Shown piece after piece: positions 26,222-33,934 of a stretch of DNA of 64,000 nucleotides. Below the pieces are notes generated by a model, which saw nothing but the letters and a program-made list of their open reading frames with translations, had not been told where the DNA came from and searched no databases. Each line of letters opens with the position of its first letter. The first letter of the stretch is position 1. The stretch covers positions 434,001-498,000 of the forward strand of contig JADJDV010000007.1 in the NCBI GenBank assembly GCA_016702555.1, in the 5' to 3' direction. Made by a program: the position numbers and the translations under genes. Origin of the DNA: Burkholderiales bacterium. GTDB taxonomy: Bacteria; Pseudomonadota; Gammaproteobacteria; Burkholderiales; Burkholderiaceae_C.

Positions 26222-27682
26222 CTAGGCTTGAAGCTGCGGCTTCACCGCCAGCCAGTCGCCGATGGCCTGCTCGTACGCCGCCGCCAGCCGCAGCACGCCG
26301 GCGTCGTCCTGCGGCTTGCCGATCAGCTGCAGGCCCATCGGCAGGCCGGCCTCGTTGAAACCCACCGGCACGCTGATGCAGGGCAGGCCGGCGAAGGTGG
26401 CGTAGATGACGACCTCCATCCAGCGGTGGTAGGTGTCCATCGTGCGGTCGGCGATCTGCTGCGGCCAGCGCTCGCCGATGTCGAAGGGCCAGACCTGCGC
26501 CGAGGGCAGGGCCAGGAAGTCGTGCTGCTCGAACAGCCGCAGCATGCTCTGGTGGAACTGCGTGCGCGCCACGCTGGCGGCGAGGAACTGGTTGGCGGTG
26601 CAGCCCTGGGCCTGGTCGAATTCCCACACCGCCTCGGGCTTGATGTGGGCGCGGTTGGTTTCCTTCAGAAAGAAGGGCGCGATGCGCGAGGCGACCAGCA
26701 CGCGGCGCCAGACCAGCCAGGCGTCCCACACGCGCGCCGGCGCCATGCCCAGCTTGGCGGGCTCTACCGCGCAGCCCAGGCCTTCGAGGCGCTGCAGGCC
26801 TTGCGCGCAAGCGTCCAGAATGCCGGCTTCCATCGGCAGGTAGCCGTCCAGATCGGCGAGCCAGCCGATGCGCTGCGACCTGAGGTCGAGTTCGTCTTCG
26901 ATCCCATCCATGCTCGCGGCGATCGACAACGGCGTATCCGCCGACCAGCCGGCCTGTGTCTGCAGCAGCCGCGCCACATCGCGCACGCTGCGGCCCATGG
27001 GGCCTTCTGTGACCAGCTGATTGATCCACACGTCCAGCGCCGGCCACAGCGGCACGCGGCCCTGGCTGGGCCGAAAGCCGAAACCGTTGGCCCATGCGGC
27101 GGGGTTGCGTAGGCTGCCCATGAAATCGGAGCCATCGGCCACCGGCAGCAGGCGCAGCGCCAGCGCCACCGACGCGCCGCCGCTGGAGCCGCCGGCCGAC
27201 TTGCCGGGGTCGTAGGCGTTGCGGGTGGCGCCGAAGACCTCGTTGAAGGTGTGCGAGCCCAGGCCGAACTCGGGCACGTTGGTCTTGCCGACGACGATGC
27301 AGCCGGCGGCCTTCATGCGCGCCGTCATCAGGCCGTCCTCCTTGGCGATGGTGCCCTGCATCAGCGGCGAACCCAGCGTGGTCGGCAGGCCGGCGGCGGG
27401 CGCCAGGTCCTTGATCGCCTGCGGCACGCCGTGCAGCCAGCCGCGCGATCCGCTGCCTGCTTTACCGCGCGCCAGTTCGGCGTCGCAGGCATCGGCCTCG
27501 GCCAGCAGGTCATCATGAGGTCGCAGCGAGACGATGGCGTTGTAAGCAGGATTGAGCCGATGGATGCGCGCCAGATACGCCCGCATCACCTCGCGGCACG
27601 ACAAGCGCCGTGCGTGGATGGCGTCGGAAAGCGCCGTGGCATCCAGTGTCGTGATGTCGTCGTCGTGGGCAGGGGCGTTCAT
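26222..27682 (-). CDS. Amidase signature family protein
   Basis: Amide hydrolase of 486 aa with the Ser-cisSer-Lys triad of the amidase signature family. The lysine lies in PQAIKDLAP near residue 90. The serines lie in GKSAGGSSGGASVALA near residues 165-180, and the conserved FGFRPSQGRVP follows. The substrate cannot be deduced; the fold includes GatA-like and nonspecific amidases, but no gatB/gatC is nearby. It lies downstream of kbp on the same strand, and a strong hairpin between them suggests separate transcription. Confidence 0.88.
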   Translation of the reverse strand: MNAPAHDDDITTLDATALSDAIHARRLSCREVMRAYLARIHRLNPAYNAIVSLRPHDDLLAEADACDAELARGKAGSGSRGWLHGVPQAIKDLAPAAGLPTTLGSPLMQGTIAKEDGLMTARMKAAGCIVVGKTNVPEFGLGSHTFNEVFGATRNAYDPGKSAGGSSGGASVALALRLLPVADGSDFMGSLRNPAAWANGFGFRPSQGRVPLWPALDVWINQLVTEGPMGRSVRDVARLLQTQAGWSADTPLSIAASMDGIEDELDLRSQRIGWLADLDGYLPMEAGILDACAQGLQRLEGLGCAVEPAKLGMAPARVWDAWLVWRRVLVASRIAPFFLKETNRAHIKPEAVWEFDQAQGCTANQFLAASVARTQFHQSMLRLFEQHDFLALPSAQVWPFDIGERWPQQIADRTMDTYHRWMEVVIYATFAGLPCISVPVGFNEAGLPMGLQLIGKPQDDAGVLRLAAAYEQAIGDWLAVKPQLQA

Positions 27683-27724
27683 GCCGCCACTCTACGCCGC
27701 AACCCACGAAGCCTGCAAACGACG

Positions 27725-27746
27725 AAAGGCACCCGAAGGTGCCTTT
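27725..27746 (-). terminator. Hairpin with UUCG tetraloop downstream of kbp
   Basis: The minus-strand RNA would form AAAGGCACC-UUCG-GGUGCCUUU, a perfect 9-bp stem closed by the extra-stable C(UUCG)G loop, with a weak U tract after it. It lies between the kbp stop (with its repeat) and the amidase start, so it probably ends the kbp transcript. Confidence 0.65.
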
Positions 27747-27760
27747 CAGAAAGAACCGAT

Positions 27761-27872
27761 GGCCGCGGAGCAGGCCATTCCAGCGAACGCCGTGGAGCGG
27801 GCTTGGCCCGGCCACTGGCGTTGTCCCCCTCGCTCAGCAGAGGGGGAAGGCGCGTCAGCGCCTCAGGGGGTG
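27761..27872. repeat. Interspersed GC-rich repeat, copy 2 (3' of kbp)
   Basis: Runs from GGCCGCGGAGCAGGCCATT to CGCCTCAGGGGGT, ending 4 bp before the kbp stop (minus strand). It shares ordered blocks with 1427-1527: GGCCGCGGAGCAGGCCA, CGCCGTGG, GGCCAC, GTCCCCC, GGGGAAGGCGCG and CTCAGGGGG. Its placement relative to the upstream gene is the same as in the other copies. Confidence 0.65.
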
Positions 27873-27876
27873 GTGC

Positions 27877-28359
27877 TCAAAGTGCGGGGATGCGCAGCTT
27901 CTGCCCCGGATAGATCTTGTTCGGATCCGACAGCATCGGCTTGTTGGCCTCGAAGATCACCGGGTACTTGCTGGCGTCGCCGTAGTACTTCTTGGCGATG
28001 GCCGACAGCGTGTCGCCGCTCACCACGTCGTGGTACTGCGAGGCGGTACCGGCGGGGTATTGCAGGTTGTTGTCGACACTGGTCACGCTGGCCACGTTGC
28101 CGGCGGCCAGGCTGGCCTTCTCGGCGGCTTCCTGGCTGGGGGCAGAGCCGCTCAGCGCAACCTTGCCGCTGGCGCCGTCGAACGAGACGCCCAGGCCCGA
28201 CAGGCCCAGATTCTGCTTCTCGATGTAGGTCTTGATGGCGTCGCCTGCCTTCTGGTTCAACTCGGCCAGGTTGGGCGCGCTGGCGCTGGCCGCCTGCTCG
28301 ACTTCCTTGTGGCCAAACAACTTCTCACCGGCATCCTTGATGAAACTGAACAATCCCAT
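27877..28359 (-). CDS. kbp: BON-LysM protein, Kbp/YgaU-like
   Basis: Protein of 160 aa with the Kbp (YgaU) arrangement. The N-terminus is MGLFSFIKDAGEKLFGH. A BON domain covers about residues 30-100 (GLGVSFDGASGKVALSGSAPSQEAAEKA). A C-terminal LysM domain covers about 107-158 (YHDVVSGDTLSAIAKKYYGDASKYPVIFEANK). E. coli Kbp binds potassium in the cytoplasm; whether this homologue does is inferred from similarity. No signal peptide is seen, consistent with a cytoplasmic protein despite the LysM domain. Confidence 0.92.
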   Translation of the reverse strand: MGLFSFIKDAGEKLFGHKEVEQAASASAPNLAELNQKAGDAIKTYIEKQNLGLSGLGVSFDGASGKVALSGSAPSQEAAEKASLAAGNVASVTSVDNNLQYPAGTASQYHDVVSGDTLSAIAKKYYGDASKYPVIFEANKPMLSDPNKIYPGQKLRIPAL

Positions 28360-28473
28360 ATGCTTTCTCCTTGGCTTGGTGGACGGGAAGCCGCCACTGT
28401 AGCGCCGTCAGATGGCCTTTCGGTGAAAAACGGGCTGCATTTGCTGTAGGAAAAGCGCTTATATTGCGAATCC

Positions 28474-29244
28474 ATGACTTTTTTGGCAATTGACGTCGGC
28501 AACACGCGGCTGAAGTGGACGCTGTACGAGCATCCGGCGGCGGGCGCGCGCCTGCTGGCGCAGGGCGCCGAGTTCCTGGAGCAGATCGATCGCCTGGCCG
28601 ACGGCGTCTGGTCGCAGATTCCCGAACCCTCGCGCATGCTCGGCTGCATCGTCGCCAGCCAGGCCGTCAAGCACCGCGTGCAGGAGCAGATGGAGCTGTG
28701 GTCGGTGGAGCCGCGCTGGGTGGTGGCCTCCGAGGGCGAGGCCGGCGTGATCAACGGCTACGACTTCCCGCCGCGCCTGGGCGCCGATCGCTGGGTGGCC
28801 ATGATCGGCGCGCGCCAACACATGCTGCGGCGCGGGCCACCGCGACCGGTGATCCTGGTGATGGTCGGCACGGCGGTAACGGTGGAGGCGCTCGACCAGC
28901 ACGGCCGCTTTCTGGGCGGGTTGATCCTGCCCGGCCACGGCATCATGCTGCGCGCGCTCGAATCCGGCACCGCCGGCCTGCACGTGCCGACCGGCGACGT
29001 GGTGGAATTTCCCACCAACACCAGCGACGCGCTGACCAGCGGGGGCACTTTCGCCATCGCCGGCGCCTGCGAGCGCATGTACCAGAACCTGTTTCGCCAT
29101 TGCGACGCGCAGCCGCTGTGCCTGATGACCGGCGGCGCCGGCTGGAAGATGCTGCCGGCCATGACGCGGCCCTACGAACTGGTCGAGAGCCTGATCTTCG
29201 ACGGCTTGCTGACCATTGCGCAAGAGCGTGAGCGCTACGCTTGA
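28474..29244 (+). CDS. coaX: Type III pantothenate kinase
   Basis: First step of coenzyme A synthesis, phosphorylating pantothenate. At 256 aa it is normal for CoaX. The ASKHA-fold phosphate-1 motif is FLAIDVGNTRLKWTLYE at the N-terminus. PPRLGADRWVAMIGAR and the phosphate-2 type segment VMVGTAVTVEALDQHGRFLGG follow, then LPGHGIMLRALESGTAGL. The gene is often next to birA in Betaproteobacteria, but no birA is visible here. It is divergent from kbp. Confidence 0.95.
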   Translation: MTFLAIDVGNTRLKWTLYEHPAAGARLLAQGAEFLEQIDRLADGVWSQIPEPSRMLGCIVASQAVKHRVQEQMELWSVEPRWVVASEGEAGVINGYDFPPRLGADRWVAMIGARQHMLRRGPPRPVILVMVGTAVTVEALDQHGRFLGGLILPGHGIMLRALESGTAGLHVPTGDVVEFPTNTSDALTSGGTFAIAGACERMYQNLFRHCDAQPLCLMTGGAGWKMLPAMTRPYELVESLIFDGLLTIAQERERYA

Positions 29245-29333
29245 TGCCGGAATGATGCCTATGCTGCGCCGTGTCGGATGCTGGCGCCAAGCGCGTGCGG
29301 GCTGAAGGGGCGGCACAGCGGGGATGCGGGCAG

Positions 29334-31291
29334 ATGGTTGCGCGTATGCCTTGTCTGCTGCTCGCCCTGATCCGACAGCTTGCCGCCTGCCGGCGGCATC
29401 GCTTCGGCACGGTGCGGTGGCGCTGGCTGGCCGGCTGCTGCGCCATCTTGTCCGCACTGATATCCGCGCCGGTCTGGTCAGACGATTGCACCCCGCGCGT
29501 GCTGGGTCAGTACGCTGCCCGAGCCGATGGCGTGGCCACGCCGCGCGCCGATCTGCCCTGGGAGCCGGTGACGCTGCCGGATGAATGGGGCCAGCGCTGG
29601 CCACGCCATGACGGCTCGGTCTGGTACCGCATCGACTGGGAGCGCGCTTGCACCGACGGCGCTACGCCGCTGGCGCTGGGCATCAGCGGCATCAGCATGG
29701 CGGGCGAGGTCTATCTCAACGACGAATTGCTGTGGCGCGATGCCTCGCTGGTCGAGCCGCTGTCGCGCAGCTGGAACGTGCCGCGCTGGTGGGTGCTGCC
29801 GCAGTCGGCGCTGCACGACGGTGTCAACACGGTGTGGGTGCGGGCCGTCGGCTGGGCGGCGCTGTCGCCAGGCCTGCGCCGGGTGGTGCTCGATGAGCTG
29901 CCCTTGGTGGCAGCGCAACACGACGCCAGTGTGTGGCGCCAGCAGAAGCTGTACGCCATCAACGCCACGCTGGCGGCGGTGGCCGCGGGCCTGTTCCTGC
30001 TGGTGTGGTGGCGCGCCGCAAGGAGCAGGCCTACGGCTGGTTCGGCCTGATGGCGCTGTGCTGGCTGCTCTATCTGACCACCTTCATCGCCGACACCCCC
30101 TGGCCCTGGCCCGATTCGCTGACCAAGGCACGCAGCAGCATGGCGGCGCTGATCGGCTACGTGCTGTGTGCCTGCATGTTCACACTGCGTTTTGGCGGGC
30201 AGCAACTGCGCTGGGCCGAGCGGGCGCTGTGGCTGCTGGCGGCGCTGGGCATCGCACTGGCCTGGGGGGTGCCGGCGGCGGCGCTGCGTGAGTGGCTGCG
30301 CGTGCTGTGGCTGGGCGCGCTGCTGGTGTTCACGGCCAATGCGCTGCAGTTCCAGTGGCATGCGTGGCTGCCGCGGCGCGGCCGACGCCAGCTGCGCCAC
30401 CGGCTGTTGGCCCTGTGCTGGCTGGTCTTCATCGTGGTGGCGGCGTACGAGCTGATCTATGGTAGAGGCCTGTGGGCGGTGGCGCGCAGCTGGTCGGCGC
30501 TGAGCGGGCCGCTCATCATCGCGCTGATGATGCTGCTGCTTGGCTGGCAACTGGTGCAGCAGCTGTACGGCATCGAGCGCTTCAACCAGGCGCTTGAAGA
30601 GCGCGTGGCGCAGGCCCGCACCGCACTGGAGCAGGTGCTGCAGCGCGAGCGCGCCCACGCCATCGACCACGCCAAGCTGCAGGAGCGCGTGCAGATCGCG
30701 CACGACCTGCACGATGGCCTGGGCGGCTCGCTGGTGCGCAGCATGGCGCTGGTCGAGCAGGCGCCGGGGCCGCTGCCCAACGAGCGGGTACTGTCGTTGC
30801 TGAAACTGCTGCGCGACGACCTGCGCCAGGTGATCGACCACGGATCAAGCGCTGGTGCCAGCGTGCCGGACACACCATTGCAGTGGCTGGCGCCGGTGCG
30901 GCATCGCTTTACCCGCATCCTGGAAGAACTCGGCGTGCAGTCCGAATGGCACATCGCCCCAGCCTGGGACGAGCAGCACCGGCCCGATGCGCTGCAGTGC
31001 CTGGCGCTGACGCGGCTGATCGAGGAGGCGCTGTCGAACGTGATCAAGCACAGCCAAGCCGGCGCGCTGCGGGTGGATTGCACGCTGCCGACGCTGTCTA
31101 GCCTGCACCTGCGGATTGCCGACGATGGCATCGGCTTCAACGTGGCGGCCGTGCAGCGCGCCGGACTGTCGGTCGGCATGCGCAGCATGGCCGAGCGCAT
31201 CCGCCGCATCGGCGGCGAGTTTCAGGTCGACTCGGGGCTGTCGGGCACGGTGGTAGACGTGCGGCTGTCGCTCAAGCCGTCCACCGCCTGA
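29334..31291 (+). CDS. 7TM sensor histidine kinase of the NarL/HisKA_3 type (one frameshift)
   Basis: Membrane sensor kinase. The N-terminal part has a signal segment (WRWLAGCCAILSALISA) and a periplasmic sandwich domain (about 60-210, with WYRIDWERAC, GISGISMAGEVYLNDELLWRD and GVNTVWVRAVGW). A run of seven transmembrane helices and a coiled coil follow. The catalytic part has the HisKA_3 phospho-acceptor in VQIAHDLHDGLGGSLVRSM and the ATPase boxes IEEALSNVIKHSQ and IADDGIGF. The frame breaks near 30010-30018, where one base is missing between LLVWWR and RRKEQAYGWFG. No response regulator is adjacent. The 3' end overlaps the convergent DUF2817 gene by 70 bp. Confidence 0.82.
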
Positions 31292-32349
31292 AACAGCGCC
31301 TGCCGCGCCTGGCTGACGATCTGGCCTTTCCAGGCATCGGTGTCGGTGTAGAAGGCGCGCTTCAGCCGCGCCTTGATCTGTGCCGCCAGCTCGGCCGGCG
31401 CCTCGGGGTGCAGCGCCAGCCAGTGGTCGCCGCGCAGCGCGTCGATGATTTCGGGGATCGGCTCGGTGCCGTATTCCAGCGCGATGCCGGTGTATTCGGC
31501 TTGTGGCGCGGCGTCGTGGATGGCGGTCCACATCAGGCCGGTGAGCGGCGCGCTGGTGGATGAGCCGTCGTAGAACGAGGTGACCTGATCGCCCCACCAG
31601 CGGCGCGCCCGCGCTATCGCCACAGCGTCGTCGCGGCCGGCCCAGATGCGCTCGCCGACGCCGTTCGGACCCAGGCCGGTGTGCAGGTCGATCCAGGCGA
31701 TCTGGCGCGCGTGGGCGGCGTGCTCGGCCAGCACCCGGCGCAAGGTCTGGTTGCTCCAGGTCGGTGCGCGGCCGCCGTAGAACAGGCCGTCGGCAAACTC
31801 GTACTGCCCGCCGGACACCGCCGCCTGCCAGGCCGGCAGGCCCTCGTGTTCGATGAAGTCTTGCACCGCAGCCTGGTTGGCGGCGTCGGGTGGCCACTGC
31901 TCAGGCAGCAGCAGCGGGTGTGCGCGGCGATAGCCTTCGTTCACCGGCAGCGGCTGGCCGAAGTCGTGGAAGTTGCGGTTCAGGTCCACGTTCTCCTGCG
32001 TCACGCGGCGCAGATGGGAGAAGCCGTAGGGATTCAGCGCGTGGATGTACAGCACCGCCACGCTGGCCTCGCGCGCCTTGTCGCGCCATTCGGCGTCGTG
32101 CAGCGCAAACACCTGCACGCCGCTGCCGCAAAAACCCTCGACGCCGTGGCAGGCGCTGCTGACGATCAGCAGCCGCTCGCTGTGCGCGTCGCCGTCGAGC
32201 GCCGTGTCCAGCGCCAGCTGTTCGCCTTCGCGCCCGGGCAGCGGGTGCTTGTGCGAAGCGATTTGTGCGCCCACGGTGGCGGCGGCTTCGAGGAATTTGA
32301 CGCGGGCCTGCGCGTAGCTGGCAGAAAAGGCTTTGGGGATGGGAATCAT
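31222..32349 (-). CDS. DUF2817 (M14-like) putative metallopeptidase
   Basis: Protein of 375 aa from the ATG at 32349. The M14-like zinc-site pattern is visible: SACHGVEGFCGSG (His and Glu ligands) and WIDLHTGLG (third His), with ALNPYGFSHLRRVTQENVDLNRNF between them and LEYGTEP late. No signal peptide is seen. Substrates of the family are not defined. The start was chosen where homology begins; the open frame extends to 32418. The last 70 bp overlap the histidine kinase coding end on the opposite strand. Confidence 0.78.
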   Translation of the reverse strand: MIPIPKAFSASYAQARVKFLEAAATVGAQIASHKHPLPGREGEQLALDTALDGDAHSERLLIVSSACHGVEGFCGSGVQVFALHDAEWRDKAREASVAVLYIHALNPYGFSHLRRVTQENVDLNRNFHDFGQPLPVNEGYRRAHPLLLPEQWPPDAANQAAVQDFIEHEGLPAWQAAVSGGQYEFADGLFYGGRAPTWSNQTLRRVLAEHAAHARQIAWIDLHTGLGPNGVGERIWAGRDDAVAIARARRWWGDQVTSFYDGSSTSAPLTGLMWTAIHDAAPQAEYTGIALEYGTEPIPEIIDALRGDHWLALHPEAPAELAAQIKARLKRAFYTDTDAWKGQIVSQARQALFQAVDGLSDSRTSTTVPDSPEST

Positions 32350-32410
32350 GGTGTCTCGATGACTAATGACCGCGCCTGGCGGCGCATGACTTCGCCGCTG
32401 GCGCGGCGTT

Positions 32411-32578
32411 GATGACAAATGACAAAAGAACGCTCGTAGGCTGGGTTAGCGCAGCGTAACCCAGCGAGTTTTTGGGGTGCTTTCGCTGGGTTACGCCTTC
32501 GGCTAACCCAGCCTAAGAACCTGTGCTGTTGACGTGGAAATGGAATCATCTGGCACGGCGCTTTCGTCATTTGTCATG
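32411..32578. repeat. Nested inverted-repeat element
   Basis: The outer arms are GATGACAAATGACAAAAG (32411-32428) and its near-perfect complement CTTTCGTCATTTGTCAT (32561-32577). Inside lies a second palindrome: GTAGGCTGGGTTAGCG...GTAACCCAGCGA (32436-32467) against TTCGCTGGGTTACG...GGCTAACCCAGCCTA (32482-32515). The inner unit resembles a palindromic repeat common in Beta- and Gammaproteobacteria. Further weaker complementarity (ATGACTTCGC / GCGAAGTCAT) extends the symmetry to about 32387-32614. No gene lies in 32350-32622. Confidence 0.7.
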
Positions 32579-32622
32579 GCGCGCCAGCGCCGGTCATTGA
32601 GCGCAGCGAAGTCATGTTTCAT

Positions 32623-33867
32623 TTAGCCATTCACCGGCATCGGCCGATCCGCCGGCGGCACATGGCCCAGCCATTCCTGCGCCAGCCGTACCCAGTAGGT
32701 GCCGCCGAGCGGGATCAGCTCGTCGTTGAAGTCGTAGTGCGGGTTGTGCAGCGTGCAGGGGCCGGCGTCGTGGCCGCCGCCTTCGTAGCTGCCGCGGTGC
32801 GCGCCGTCGCCGTTGGCGATGAAGCAGTAGGCGCCGGGCTTTTCCAGCAGCATGTACGAGAAATCCTCGGCGCCCATGGTCGGCTCCTGCGTCAGCGCGT
32901 TGCCTTCGCCGACGATGCCGGCCATCACGCGGCGGCAGAACTCGGCCTCGTATGGCGTGTTGATGGTGGGCGGGTAGTTGCGCACGAACTCGAAGTCGCA
33001 CTCGGCGCCAAACGCGGCGCTGACGCCTTCCGAGATTTCCTGCATGCGCCGCTCGATCAGATCCAGTACTTCAAAACTGAAGCAGCGCACCGTGCCCTGG
33101 ATCTCGCAGCTGTCGGGGATCACGTTGGTGGCTTCACCGGCGTGGATCATGGTGACCGAGATCACGCCGGCATCCACCGGCTTCTTGTTGCGCGTCAGGA
33201 TGGTCTGAAAGCCCTGCACGATCTGGCAGGCGATCGGCACCGGATCGATGCCGTTGTGCGGCAGCGCGGCGTGGCCGCCCTTGCCGGTGATGGTGATCTT
33301 GAACTCGTTGCTCGACGCCATCACCGGGCCGGCTGAGACGGCGAACTTGCCCACGTCCATGCCGGGCCAGTTGTGCATGCCGAACACCGCTTCCATGGGG
33401 AACTGCTCGAACAGCCCGTCCTTGATCATCTCGCGTGCGCCGCCGCCGCCTTCTTCGGCCGGCTGGAAGATCAGGTAGACCGTGCCATCGAAATCGCGCT
33501 GCTGCGCCAGGTGCTGCGCCGCCGCCAGCAGCATGGCGGTGTGGCCATCGTGGCCGCAGGCGTGCATCTTGCCCTGGTAGCGGCTGGCGTGCGTGAAGGT
33601 GTTGAACTCGGTCATCGGCAGCGCGTCCATGTCGGCGCGCAGGCCGATGGCGCGGCCGCTCTTGCCGCCGTCGCGCCCGTGCACGATGCCGACCACGCCG
33701 GTGGTGCCCAGCCCGCGATGGATCGGGATGCCCCACTCGGTGAGCTTGGTCGCCACCAGGTCGGCGGTGCGCACTTCCTCAAAGCAAAGCTCGGGGTGCG
33801 CGTGGATGTCGCGCCGCAGTTGGGTGATGGCCGCGGCCTGTGCCAGGATGGGTTCGATCAGGTTCAT
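32623..33867 (-). CDS. M20 family amidohydrolase (hippurate hydrolase-like)
   Basis: Zinc amidohydrolase of 414 aa that cleaves N-acyl amino acids or similar amides. The metal site is visible as MHACGHDGHTAMLLAAA near residues 103-119, then the catalytic EEGGGGAREM near residue 140 and FGMHNWPGM. GAEDFSYMLLEKPGAYCFI occurs in the C-terminal part. The dimerisation (lid) domain is about residues 190-310. Length is typical of HipO-like enzymes. It is divergent from the molybdopterin oxidoreductase gene. The precise substrate is unknown. Confidence 0.9.
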   Translation of the reverse strand: MNLIEPILAQAAAITQLRRDIHAHPELCFEEVRTADLVATKLTEWGIPIHRGLGTTGVVGIVHGRDGGKSGRAIGLRADMDALPMTEFNTFTHASRYQGKMHACGHDGHTAMLLAAAQHLAQQRDFDGTVYLIFQPAEEGGGGAREMIKDGLFEQFPMEAVFGMHNWPGMDVGKFAVSAGPVMASSNEFKITITGKGGHAALPHNGIDPVPIACQIVQGFQTILTRNKKPVDAGVISVTMIHAGEATNVIPDSCEIQGTVRCFSFEVLDLIERRMQEISEGVSAAFGAECDFEFVRNYPPTINTPYEAEFCRRVMAGIVGEGNALTQEPTMGAEDFSYMLLEKPGAYCFIANGDGAHRGSYEGGGHDAGPCTLHNPHYDFNDELIPLGGTYWVRLAQEWLGHVPPADRPMPVNG

Positions 33868-33934
33868 GGGCGCAGTCTAGCGCCGGCTCCGAGCGGCTGC
33901 ACGCGGCGGCCGCTTGGGTGAGAATGGCGCGCTC

